A stretch of DNA of 64,000 bases, from positions 60,284 through 124,283 of the forward strand of contig NZ_KK088626.1 of the NCBI RefSeq assembly GCF_000600335.2, given 5' to 3'. Each line of letters begins with the position of its first letter. Positions within the stretch are counted from its first letter, which is position 1. A program made the position numbers and the translations under genes. Below the pieces are notes generated by a model that saw only the letters and a list, made by a program, of their open reading frames with translations, did not search any database and was not told the DNA's origin. The stretch is from Rubellimicrobium mesophilum DSM 19309 (GTDB lineage: Bacteria; Pseudomonadota; Alphaproteobacteria; Rhodobacterales; Rhodobacteraceae). This document shows, piece by piece, positions 34,755 to 44,111 of the stretch.

Positions 34755-36272
34755 ATGACCCTCATCGCCTGCAAGGACCTCGGCGTCACCCTGGGTGCGC
34801 CGCTCTTCTCCGACCTCACCTTCTCCCTCGCCAAGGGCGACCGCCTCGGCCTCGCCGCCGCGAACGGCCGGGGCAAGTCCACGCTCCTGCGCTGCCTTGC
34901 CGGAACCCACGAGCCGACCTCCGGCGAGGTGACGCGCGCCCGCGGCCTGCAGGTCGGGCAGGCGCAGCAGGACGTGCCTGCCGACGCCCTCGCCCTGCCG
35001 CTGCGCGAGGCGGTGCTGCGCGCCCTCCCTCCGGAGCGGCAGGACGGCGAAGACTGGCGCGTGGACATCGTGCTGGACGACCTGGAAGTGCCCGAGGACC
35101 TGCGCGACCGGCCCCTCGGCGCCCTCAGCGGTGGCTGGCAGCGGACGGCGCTCCTGGCCCGCGCCTGGGTAATCGAGCCCGACGTCCTCCTGATGGACGA
35201 GCCCACGAACCACCTTGACCTCGGGCGGATCGGGTTCCTCCAGACCTGGCTCGCGACGGTGGCGCGGGGCACGGCCGTCGTGGTGGCAAGTCATGATCGC
35301 GCCTTCCTCGACGCCGTGACGGCCAGGACGCTGTTCCTTCGCGAGACACGGTCGCAGATCTTCACCCTGCCTTACACACGCGCCCGGGCTGCTCTGGCCG
35401 AGGCCGACGAGGCCCTGGAGCGACGTTTCGAGAACGATATGAGGCAGGCGGCTCAGTTGCGGCGGCAGGCGGCCAAGCTCAGGAACATCGGCATCAACTC
35501 GGGCTCCGACCTCCTCGTGGTCAAGACCAAGCAGCTTCGGGAGAGAGCCGACCGGCTTGAGGAGGCAGCACGACCCGCGCATCAGGAACGCTCGGCCGGG
35601 ACGATCCGCCTTGCGAACGGGACCACGCCGTCCAAGGCGCTGGTCGCCCTCGACGACGTGGCCGTCGCCACGCCGGACGGGCAGCTCCTGTTCCGGACGG
35701 GCAAGCTCTGGATCAACAGGGGCGATCGCGTCGTGCTCCTGGGCCGCAACGGCAGCGGCAAGTCCCGGCTCATGGCGCTCGTCCACCGGGCGGTGCAGGG
35801 CGACGTGCCAGGCCTGAGCGTCGCGCCCACGGTGGTCGAGGGCTGGTCGGACCAGGGGCTGGGCCAGCTCAACGCCTTCGCGACGCCCTGGGCTGCGGTG
35901 ACGGAACGCTTCGACGTAGGCGACCAGAGGGCGCGGGCGCTGCTGGCCGGGGCCGGGATCGGGGTCGACCTGCAGGGGGTCCATCTCTCGGCGCTCTCGG
36001 GCGGGCAGAAGGCGCGGCTCGCCATGCTGGCGCTGCGCCTCACGCGTCCCAATCTCTACCTGCTCGACGAGCCCACGAACCACCTCGACATCGATGGGCA
36101 GGAGGCCTTGGAGGAGGAGCTTTGCGCCCAGGAGGTCAGCGGCCTCCTCGTCTCGCACGACCGCGCCTTCGTGCGCGGCGTGGGTACCCGGTTCTGGCAG
36201 ATCCAGGGCCGCAGGCTCGTGGAAGTGGATGGGCCGGAGGCGTTCTTCCGGGACGCGCTCGCGGGTGGATGA
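34755..36272 (+). CDS. ABC-F family ATPase
   Basis: 505 residues with two ABC domains and no membrane part. First site: Walker A AANGRGKST (the first Gly is Ala), signature LSGGWQRTALLARAW, Walker B VLLMDEPTNHLDL. Second site: GRNGSGKS, LSGGQKARLAMLAL, LYLLDEPTNHLDI. A basic interdomain linker (about residues 215-275) lies between. ABC-F proteins act on ribosomes, in translation control or antibiotic resistance (Uup/EttA/VmlR types); which one applies cannot be told. It appears to be a single gene, 238 bp downstream of the DUF2306 gene. Confidence 0.9.
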   Translation: MTLIACKDLGVTLGAPLFSDLTFSLAKGDRLGLAAANGRGKSTLLRCLAGTHEPTSGEVTRARGLQVGQAQQDVPADALALPLREAVLRALPPERQDGEDWRVDIVLDDLEVPEDLRDRPLGALSGGWQRTALLARAWVIEPDVLLMDEPTNHLDLGRIGFLQTWLATVARGTAVVVASHDRAFLDAVTARTLFLRETRSQIFTLPYTRARAALAEADEALERRFENDMRQAAQLRRQAAKLRNIGINSGSDLLVVKTKQLRERADRLEEAARPAHQERSAGTIRLANGTTPSKALVALDDVAVATPDGQLLFRTGKLWINRGDRVVLLGRNGSGKSRLMALVHRAVQGDVPGLSVAPTVVEGWSDQGLGQLNAFATPWAAVTERFDVGDQRARALLAGAGIGVDLQGVHLSALSGGQKARLAMLALRLTRPNLYLLDEPTNHLDIDGQEALEEELCAQEVSGLLVSHDRAFVRGVGTRFWQIQGRRLVEVDGPEAFFRDALAGG

Positions 36273-37492
36273 GACTGGCAGCGGGTAGCCCCGTTCCCTG
36301 CCTAGGAGATTCGAGGAGCGGGGTTGCCGGGGCGTGGCCGGGACGCCTCTGCGACATTGCTCGCTTCCTTGCAAGGTTTGATGACGGCCGGCGCCTTCGG
36401 TTCATGACGAGCGCATGGCTACATCGTCCGTGGTCGTCCGGCTTTGTTCACCGACGGCCACGTCGGAGCAGGGCTTTGGGGGCTCTCCCGCTATGCGGCG
36501 AAATGGGCGTCCGACATGGCCCCAGTGGACGCGGCAAGGAACGTGGAACCACGGGCGAAGGACCAAGTAGCCTTCGAAAGGTGTGGGCCTCTCCCTGCTG
36601 GCCGCGCCGATTGGCAGCAGGCTTTGACGGCTCAAGTGCCGGATACTTGGGGTCGAGAAGCGGCTCGCGAGCCGACCGGCGGGGGGGTCCTGCCGCCGAG
36701 CAGCATGGTCGTCGCGTTGTCGCGCGCGATGAACTGGACCCGCAACGGGAGCAACAGCGGCGATCGGGTCGCTGCCAGCCTATCGAGCCGAGCCTTACGG
36801 GATTCGGGCTGTGTTCAAGTTGCTGGGCCAATAGGGAGCTTGGAAAACGGCCAAATGCATCCGCGTCTTCGAGCCGGGTCATTCCGGTATGTAGGTGATT
36901 GCCAACCTTCGGGCTACGGACTGGTGCCAGCGCCTTGCAAGGAGAGCTCATCCGAAGCCTTGACGAGCGCTGGGCCGAGCCACCGATGGAAGCCGGCCTC
37001 CAATGAAGGTGTTGCTCGCCTCTGAGGGGAGCGAGCCGAAGGGACGAGGAAATCAGGGCGTTGGAGCGGCCCTGGTGCAGGTAGATTGGTTCGCATCCCG
37101 TCCGCATATTGGAGGTGCGGAACGGACTTGGCCTTTACTCAGGCTCGGCCCGGGGAGAACGCAGATCGTCAACGGCCGTCCGACCTAGCCCAGTCAGGTT
37201 CGATCTGCTCCCCATCGGTAGCATTGCTCAACCAAGCATCGTTGGAGAAACCGCGTGCCGTCGTGTCCCGCCCGACCCGGCGCGGGTGCCCGACAAGATG
37301 GGTCTGCCCGGCAACCCGGCCCTCGGCATGACCGAGGTGGCCCCGTTCGGTCGCAGGATCCAGCACGGCCGTGGTCCGCCGTGTCAGGCATGTTCAGCAT
37401 GGACCTCGCGCGGAAACGGGGCCGTGCCGTCTTGGAACAAGCCGGGCCGCGCAAGGTTCCTTCATGGCCCGCTGCGGGGTGGAGGAACTGCC
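36273..37492. other. 1.2-kb stretch without recognisable gene
   Basis: Open frames exist on both strands but are short, Arg/Ser/Pro-rich, and show no family marks, signal peptides or helices. No repeats or inverted ends are evident. The composition is slightly less GC-rich than its neighbours in places (for example 36840-37260). It may be decayed coding or mobile DNA; I cannot name any ancestor. Confidence 0.45.
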
Positions 37493-38521
37493 ATGGACAC
37501 CCGCGACATCATCGTGATCGGCGGCTCCTCGGGGGCCACGGCGCCCTTGAAGACCATCCTGGGCGCCCTGCCCACCGATCTCCCGGCGGCGGTCTTCATC
37601 GTGCTGCACATCCCGGCGCGCAGCCTTGGCATCCTGACCACGGTGGCGCAGGCGGCAGGGCGCCTGCCGGTCCGGCCCGCCGCGGACGGGATGCCCATCG
37701 AGCTTGGGCACATCTACCTCGGCGTGCCCGATCGGCATCTGCTGCTCGTGGACGGCCATATCCGGCTTGGGCGTGGCCCGCGAGAGAACATGGCGCGCCC
37801 AGCCATCGACCCGCTCTTCCGCTCGGCAGCCGTATCCTACGGGTCCCGCGTGGTGGGTGTGCTGCTGAGCGGGCTCCTCAACGACGGCGCGGCCGGGCTC
37901 TCGGCCATCAAGCGTTGCGGAGGACTGGCCCTCGTGCAGGATCCCCAGGATGCCATCGCCGACGCGATGCCGCTTGCGGCGCTCCAGGCCGTCACCGCGG
38001 ATCTGGTCGCGGCGAGCGGCCGGATCGGCGACGTGCTCTCCGACCTCGTGCGAGAGCCCGCGGGCCCGCGCGTCCCGATCCCGCCCGAGATCCGGCTCGA
38101 GGTGGACATCGCGGCGGGCGAGCGGGTGGATAGCGGCGTCCTGCGCCGCTTCGCGGATCCTGCCGCGCTCATCTGCCCCGACTGTGGGGGGGTCATGTCC
38201 CAGGTCCGCGAGCCCGGGCCCCTGCGCTTCCGCTGCCAGGTGGGGCACGCCAAGACCGCCGAGGTGCTGGCCTACGAGCAGGAGAACGCCGTGGACGAGG
38301 CCCTCCGGGTGGCGCTCCGCATCATCGAGGAGCGGGCCGAGCTGGTCTCGCGCATGGCCGAGGACGGGCGCAAGACGGGCCGTCGCGCAGTGGCCGAGAT
38401 GTATCAGGAGCGGGCGGAGGAATACCGCCACTATGCCGACACGCTCCGCCGGGCGGTGCTGATGTCCATGGGACGGGCGGAGCCCTCGGGCGACGAGGGC
38501 GGGCAGGAGGAGGCAAAGTAG
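37493..38521 (+). CDS. Stand-alone CheB-type methylesterase with zinc-ribbon-like tail
   Basis: 342 residues without a receiver domain. The CheB catalytic domain (about residues 5-190) has the triad candidates Ser in VIGGSSGATA, His in IVLHIPARS and Asp in SGLLNDGAAG. The C-terminal part has CPDCGGVMS and FRCQVGHAKTAE, a possible Zn ribbon (Cys-x2-Cys ... Cys-x3-His), then a helical tail. CheB removes methyl groups from chemoreceptor glutamates, but no receptor, CheA or CheW gene is near. ATG 37493 has GGAGGAACTGCC before it. It is followed 70 bp later by the hybrid kinase. Confidence 0.88.
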   Translation: MDTRDIIVIGGSSGATAPLKTILGALPTDLPAAVFIVLHIPARSLGILTTVAQAAGRLPVRPAADGMPIELGHIYLGVPDRHLLLVDGHIRLGRGPRENMARPAIDPLFRSAAVSYGSRVVGVLLSGLLNDGAAGLSAIKRCGGLALVQDPQDAIADAMPLAALQAVTADLVAASGRIGDVLSDLVREPAGPRVPIPPEIRLEVDIAAGERVDSGVLRRFADPAALICPDCGGVMSQVREPGPLRFRCQVGHAKTAEVLAYEQENAVDEALRVALRIIEERAELVSRMAEDGRKTGRRAVAEMYQERAEEYRHYADTLRRAVLMSMGRAEPSGDEGGQEEAK

Positions 38522-38591
38522 CCTCGCGCCCGGGGCGTCGCATTCCTCGGTGGTGCAGCGGTCCCCAGGTGCCTAAAGCTGGAGGAAGGGC

Positions 38592-41500
38592 GTGCCCTCG
38601 AAGCGCGGCTCAGGACGGATGACCATGTCCCATGATGCGAACCAGAACCGCGATGAGACCGCGCCGGTCGTCGTGACCATCACGGGGGCGGCGGCGAAGA
38701 TCTCCTCGCTCGAGACGCTGCTGCGCCGCCTCCCTCCGGTCGAGGAGGCCGCCTTGGTCGTGGTGCTCCAGCACCGCGAGGCGCTGGACGAGGAGCAGTT
38801 CAGGGAAGCGGCTCAAGCAGGCGGGCACGAGCTGGTCGAGCTCGCGGACGGCACGCCGCTCCAGGCCGGCCGTCTCCATCTCGCTCCGCTGGGTGGGATC
38901 GCGACGCTGGAGGACGGCCATGTCCAGGTACGGCCGACGGAGCAGATCCCGGGCTTGCAGGGGCTGATCGACAGCTTCCTCGTCTCGCTCGCCCGCGCCC
39001 AAGGCGAGCGCAGCATCATGGTGGCGCTGGACGGCACCGACGGGGATGGCACTCTCGGGGCGCAGGAGATGAAGGAGGCCGGGGCCGTGGTGCTGGCCGA
39101 GGCGACGCCGGAGGCCAAGGAGGGCCACCTCGATGCCAGCGACAGCCCCGCTGCCTTGGCCGACGCCGTTCTGCCGGTCGATGCCCTCGCTTCCCATCTC
39201 CTGTCCCTGATCGACGAGATCGCCGAGGCACCTCGGCCCGGGACCGCGACCCTGTCCCTCGACGCGACCGAGGTACGCGAGGCGCTCGCGGCCATCGCCG
39301 ACCTCCTGCGTCAGAGGACCGGCCACGATTTCCACGGCTACAAGCCCGGCACCTTCCTGCGCCGTGTGCAGCGACGGATGCAGGCGCTGCTGCTCGAAGA
39401 CCTTGGGACCTACATCGAGACGCTACGGAATCAGCCCGAGGAGGCGCAGAGCCTCTTCAACGACCTGCTGATCGGGGTCACCGACTTCTTCCGCGACAAG
39501 CGCGAGTGGGAACTCCTCGAGCATGAGGTCGTGCCCCGCCTCTTCGAGGACAAGGCTGGGCACGACGCTCTGCGCGTCTGGGTGGCGGGCTGCTCCACAG
39601 GCGAGGAAGCCTACTCCCTGGCCATCCTGCTGGCCGAGCACCGGGCGCGGATCGAGGACCCGCCGCAAATCCAGATCTTCGCCTCCGACCTCGACGGCCG
39701 GGCGCTCGCGGCGGCGCGGGCCGGGCGCTACACCGGGCGGATCGCGGATCAGATGAGCCCGGAGCGGCTCGGGCGCTGGTTCGTGAAGGAGGGCGACACC
39801 TATCACATCGTCAAGGAGCTGCGGGAGATGTGCATCTTCTCCCAGCACAGCCTCATCAAGGACGCGCCCTTCTCGCGACTGGACCTGATCTCGTGCCGCA
39901 ACCTGCTCATCTACCTCGATGCCGATCTCCAGGAGCGGGTGATCCCGCTCTTCCACTTCGCGCTGCGACCAGGCGGCTTCCTGTTCCTCGGCAACTCCGA
40001 GAACGCCTCGCGTCACAACGACCTGTTCCAGGCCGCCGAGCCCCGCTCGCGCATCTTCCGCCAACTCGACACGGAGAGGCGGACCCTGCCCGAGTTCCCC
40101 TTCACCTCGGTGGACCGGCGATGGCTGTCCCGGGCGAATCTGGCTGACGCCTCGGGCAGCTCGGCTCGCGTCGCGCCCGATGCCGCCGACCTCACCCGCT
40201 GGGCCGAGCGGATCGTGGAGCGCTACGCGCCGGCCTATGTCATCCTGGACGCCGCCTATACGGTGCTGCACTTCTCCGGACCCATGGGGCGCTACCTCGC
40301 ACCAGCGGGCGGTGCCGCATCGCTCAACATCCTCAGCCTCGTCCATCCGGTCCTTCGGGCGGAGCTGCGCACGGCGCTCGGCCGTGCCGCCGAGGAGGGC
40401 CACCCCGTGGAGGTGAACGGGCTGGAGTTCAGCATCAACGGGCAAGGCCTCGGGGCCGATCTCGTGGTGGAGCCGCTCCAGCGCGCCCCGGGGACGACGC
40501 CGGGCTTCGTGGTGCTCTTCCGGGAGGCCACCCCCCGCTCCGAGGCCCAGGAGCCCAGGAGCTCCGGCGCGGCCGGCAACCCGAGCGAGCATGTGCTCCA
40601 CCTTGAGGAGGAGCTGCAGCTCTCCCGCGACCGCCTGCAGGCGACCATCGAGGAGCTCGAGAGCACCAACGAGGAGCTGAAGTCCTCCAACGAGGAATAC
40701 CAGTCGCTCAACGAGGAGCTGCAGAGCGCCAACGAGGAGCTCGAGACGTCCAAGGAGGAGCTCCAGTCGGTCAACGAGGAGCTCATCACCGTCAACGGCG
40801 AACTCGCGCACCGTGTCCAGGAGCTTGGCCGCGCGAACAGCGATCTCAAGAACTTCCTCGAAAGCACGCAGATCGCCACGCTGTTCCTCGACAACAATCT
40901 GAGGGTGACGAACTTCACCCCGGCCAGCACGGACCTCTTTCACCTCGTCGAGTCCGACGAAGGCCGGCCGATCGCCCACATCAAGGCCCGCGTCCACTAC
41001 GACGAGATCGAGGCCGATGCCCGCCGCGTGCTCAGGACCCTGGCCCCTGTCGAGCGGGAGGTGGGCGACCCCGTCGCAGGCGCGCACTACATGGTCCGCG
41101 TCCTGCCCTACCGCACCACCGACAACTTCATCGCCGGCGTGGTCGTCACCTTCGTCGATGTCACCGCACGCCGAGAGGCCGAGGAGCGGCTGCGGAAGGC
41201 CCAGATGCGGCACCAGGCTGTCCTGCAGCACATGGGTGCCGGCTACTCCCTCCTGGAGATCCTCTTCGACAAGGACGACCGCGCCCATGACATGCGCCAT
41301 CTCGAGGTGAACGAGGCCGCCAAGCGCCTCATCGGCACCGATCCCACCGGCAAGCTCCTCTCCGAGCAAGGCTCTCGCCACGAACGATACTGGTTCGACA
41401 TCGTGGGCGGCGTCGCCCGGACGGGCGAGCCCGCGCGGGGCCGGCGGTTCGCTGCCCCGGAGGGGCGCTGGTATGACTTCGAGGTCTACAAGCCCTACCC

Positions 41501-43547
41501 GGAGGACCCGGAGAGCCGCCAGGTCGCGGCGATCTTCCAGGACGTCACCGCGCTCAAGGCGGCCGAGGACGCGCTGCGCGCGAGCGAGGAGCGCAAGGCC
41601 TTCCTGTTGAAGCTATCGGACGCGCTCAGGCCGTTGGCCGACCCGGTGGTCCTTCAGGGAGCCGCCGCTCGCATCCTGGGGGAACGCCTGGACGTGGACC
41701 GCGCCTACTACGTCGAACTCGACGAGGCGCGTCAGGTGGCGACCGTCGAGCAGGAGTTCCGCCGCGGCGAGGTCCCAAGCGTCGTCGGCGAGCACGCCTT
41801 CGCTTCCTATGGCGCCACGCTCGGTCTCCTGCGGGCTGGCAAGGCCGTCGTCTTCGATGACGTCGAGACCGAGCCCAGGGTCGACCCGGCCGACCTTCCG
41901 GCCTATCGAGCGCTGGGGCTTCGGGCCTTCCTGAACACCCCGCTGATCAAGGACGGCGCCTTGGTCTGCGCCATGTGCGTGGTGAGCGCGGAGCCCCGCC
42001 GCTGGACCGCAGCGGATGCGGCGCTCGTCGAGGAGACGGCCGAGAGGACCTGGGCGGCGGTGGAGCGCGCCCGTGCCGAAGCCGCGCTACGTGGGAGCGA
42101 GGAGCGCTTCCGCACCATCGTCGAGGCGGCACGGGACTATGCCATCTTCACCACCGACGTCGAGGGGCGGATCGTGGCCTGGCCCTCGGGCGCACGGCAG
42201 GTCTTCGGCTGGACGGCCGAGGAGGTCATCGGCCAGCCCGTGGACATCACCTTCACGCCGGAGGACCGGGCGGCGGGCGTGCCCGATGCGGAGCGGCGTG
42301 AGGCACGCGAGAAGGGCCAGGCGCCCGACGTGCGTTGGCATTTGTGCAGGAACAGCTCGCGGGTGTTCATCGACGGCGTCGTGCGTCCGCTCGTTGGGCC
42401 GGACGGAACGGTCACCGGCTTCCTCAAGGTCGGCCAGGACATGACCGAACGGCGGGCCACGGAGCAAGCCCTGCACGAGAGCGAGGCGCGCTTCCGACAG
42501 TTCGGAGACGCCTCGGCGGACGTCCTCTGGGTCCGCGACGCCGAGACGCTCGCCTTCGAATACGTCAGCCCCGCCTTCGAGGAGATCTACGGTTCCAAGC
42601 TCGAGCACATCCTGGCCGGCAACCATGTGCGGCGCTGGGCGGAGCTCATCGTGCCCGAGGATCGGGAGAGGACGCTCGCCAACCTGCGCCGCGTGCGCGA
42701 GGGCGAGCACGTGCTCCACGACTTCCGGATCCTGCGGTCGGACGGGCAGGTCCGCTGGATTCATGACACCGACTTCCCGCTCCTGGACGACGAGGGGCGC
42801 GCCCATCGCATTGCCGGCATCGGCCGCGACGTGACCGACGAGGTGGAGCTGCGGGACCGTCAGCGCGTGCTCGTGGCCGAGCTTCAGCACCGCACGAGGA
42901 ATCTCATGGGCGTGGTGCGCTCGCTGGCCGACAAGACGCTCGCCAGCAGCGGCTCGCTCGAGGACTTCGGGAGCCGATTCCGCGACCGGCTCAACGCCTT
43001 GGCCCGCGTGAACGGGCTTCTGTCCCGCCTTGAGGAGGGCAGCCGCATCACCTTCGACCAGCTTCTCCAGGCCGAGCTGTCCGCCCATGGCGCGGTGGAT
43101 GCGGAGGGCAAGGGCGATCAGGTCCGGCTCAGTGGGCCCAAGGGCATCCGGCTCCGCTCCAGCATGGTGCAGATCCTGGCGCTGGGGCTCCATGAGCTCG
43201 CGACCAACGCCATCAAGTATGGAGCGCTGTCGCAGCCGAACGGGCGGCTGAGCGTGACCTGGAGCGTGGTGGACGGCAAGGATGGCGAGCGGCGGCTGCG
43301 CGTCGACTGGCGTGAGAGCGGCGTGGCCGTCGCGCTGCCCGACGGCGTCGGAGAGATGGATGGCAAGGTGACCCCGTTGCGCCGGAGCGGCTATGGCCGC
43401 GAACTGATCGTCAGGGCCCTGCCTTACCAGCTCAAGGCCGAGACGACCTATGAGCTGACGCCCGAGGGCGTGCGCTGCACCATCGTGCTGCCCGTCTCGC
43501 TCACCCGGGGCGAGACCTCCTCCACGGACGAGGGCACCGATGCCTGA
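38592..43547 (+). CDS. CheB-CheR-PAS-GAF hybrid HWE-family sensor kinase
   Basis: 1651 residues. Order: CheB-like domain (about 25-210), CheR methyltransferase (about 220-490; SAM site VWVAGCSTGEEAYSLA, then ISCRNLLIYLD), PAS (535-640), a regular NEEL-repeat coiled coil (665-755), PAS (760-862), PAS (878-996), GAF (1001-1162), PAS (1170-1283), PAS (1296-1416), and an HWE kinase with His in AELQHRTRNLMG, HELATNAIKYGALS and Trp-x-Glu in VDWRESG. In the CheB part the usual GASAGG is GAAAKI, so the nucleophile Ser is missing. GTG 38592 has GGAGGAAGG six bases upstream; ATG 38619 is the alternative. No helices, so cytoplasmic. The 3' end overlaps a receiver gene by eight bases. Confidence 0.9.
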   Translation: MPSKRGSGRMTMSHDANQNRDETAPVVVTITGAAAKISSLETLLRRLPPVEEAALVVVLQHREALDEEQFREAAQAGGHELVELADGTPLQAGRLHLAPLGGIATLEDGHVQVRPTEQIPGLQGLIDSFLVSLARAQGERSIMVALDGTDGDGTLGAQEMKEAGAVVLAEATPEAKEGHLDASDSPAALADAVLPVDALASHLLSLIDEIAEAPRPGTATLSLDATEVREALAAIADLLRQRTGHDFHGYKPGTFLRRVQRRMQALLLEDLGTYIETLRNQPEEAQSLFNDLLIGVTDFFRDKREWELLEHEVVPRLFEDKAGHDALRVWVAGCSTGEEAYSLAILLAEHRARIEDPPQIQIFASDLDGRALAAARAGRYTGRIADQMSPERLGRWFVKEGDTYHIVKELREMCIFSQHSLIKDAPFSRLDLISCRNLLIYLDADLQERVIPLFHFALRPGGFLFLGNSENASRHNDLFQAAEPRSRIFRQLDTERRTLPEFPFTSVDRRWLSRANLADASGSSARVAPDAADLTRWAERIVERYAPAYVILDAAYTVLHFSGPMGRYLAPAGGAASLNILSLVHPVLRAELRTALGRAAEEGHPVEVNGLEFSINGQGLGADLVVEPLQRAPGTTPGFVVLFREATPRSEAQEPRSSGAAGNPSEHVLHLEEELQLSRDRLQATIEELESTNEELKSSNEEYQSLNEELQSANEELETSKEELQSVNEELITVNGELAHRVQELGRANSDLKNFLESTQIATLFLDNNLRVTNFTPASTDLFHLVESDEGRPIAHIKARVHYDEIEADARRVLRTLAPVEREVGDPVAGAHYMVRVLPYRTTDNFIAGVVVTFVDVTARREAEERLRKAQMRHQAVLQHMGAGYSLLEILFDKDDRAHDMRHLEVNEAAKRLIGTDPTGKLLSEQGSRHERYWFDIVGGVARTGEPARGRRFAAPEGRWYDFEVYKPYPEDPESRQVAAIFQDVTALKAAEDALRASEERKAFLLKLSDALRPLADPVVLQGAAARILGERLDVDRAYYVELDEARQVATVEQEFRRGEVPSVVGEHAFASYGATLGLLRAGKAVVFDDVETEPRVDPADLPAYRALGLRAFLNTPLIKDGALVCAMCVVSAEPRRWTAADAALVEETAERTWAAVERARAEAALRGSEERFRTIVEAARDYAIFTTDVEGRIVAWPSGARQVFGWTAEEVIGQPVDITFTPEDRAAGVPDAERREAREKGQAPDVRWHLCRNSSRVFIDGVVRPLVGPDGTVTGFLKVGQDMTERRATEQALHESEARFRQFGDASADVLWVRDAETLAFEYVSPAFEEIYGSKLEHILAGNHVRRWAELIVPEDRERTLANLRRVREGEHVLHDFRILRSDGQVRWIHDTDFPLLDDEGRAHRIAGIGRDVTDEVELRDRQRVLVAELQHRTRNLMGVVRSLADKTLASSGSLEDFGSRFRDRLNALARVNGLLSRLEEGSRITFDQLLQAELSAHGAVDAEGKGDQVRLSGPKGIRLRSSMVQILALGLHELATNAIKYGALSQPNGRLSVTWSVVDGKDGERRLRVDWRESGVAVALPDGVGEMDGKVTPLRRSGYGRELIVRALPYQLKAETTYELTPEGVRCTIVLPVSLTRGETSSTDEGTDA

Positions 43548-43926
43548 GTCCATGACCTCGTCCCTCGGCGTCCGGGACCATCGTGTCTTCCTGACCGAGG
43601 ACGAGCTCCTTCTGGCCGAGGACCTACGCGGGGAACTGGAGCGACAAGAGGCCGACGTGACGGGACCGCTGGGCACGGTCGCGGACGCGCTAGAGTTCCT
43701 GCGGATGGAACCCGCCCCTTGTCTGGCCGTCTTCGACATCAGCCTTCAGGACGAGATGGTCTGCCCCATGGCCGATGTGCCGCGGGCCCAGGATGTCACC
43801 TTCATCTTCGCGACCGGCTCCGACGCCCAGGCGATTCCGCCAACCAATGCGGACGTGCCTCGTGCCGGGACGCCAGTGGAGCTGAAGCATCTCGTGGGAA
43901 CGTCCGGCCCTGACGGGGCAGTATAG
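43540..43926 (+). CDS. Degenerate stand-alone receiver protein, partner of the HWE kinase
   Basis: 128 residues of receiver fold: VFLTEDELLLAEDL (acidic pocket), candidate phospho-acceptor Asp in AVFDISLQDE, FIFATGSDAQ with the conserved Thr. The Lys that precedes the cis-Pro is replaced: RAGTPVEL instead of a CEKPVEL-type motif. Loss of this Lys usually impairs phosphoryl signalling. It overlaps the kinase gene by eight bases, so it is its probable partner. It is clearly related to the receiver at 23600-24073, which keeps the Lys. Confidence 0.82.
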   Translation: MPESMTSSLGVRDHRVFLTEDELLLAEDLRGELERQEADVTGPLGTVADALEFLRMEPAPCLAVFDISLQDEMVCPMADVPRAQDVTFIFATGSDAQAIPPTNADVPRAGTPVELKHLVGTSGPDGAV

Positions 43927-44111
43927 GCCGGAAGGCCACCTGGTCCGGTTCCACGCTCTTGGGTCTGCCAGTCCCCCTTGCGCGGCCTGTCGCGGCGGGA
44001 CCTCGCGGTCCTGCTCGGGAGGAAGGACGGTGCTGCAAGGTTGGGGGCCGTCGCGTCGCCACGCGCCAGGAGAAGACCGCCCTCGACTACCTCGCTGTCG
44101 TCTACCGGCGA

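Noticed and set aside
40620..40800. NEEL-type tandem repeat as a DNA repeat element
   Set aside because: It encodes the coiled coil normally found between PAS domains of CheB-CheR hybrid kinases; the periodicity is at protein level.
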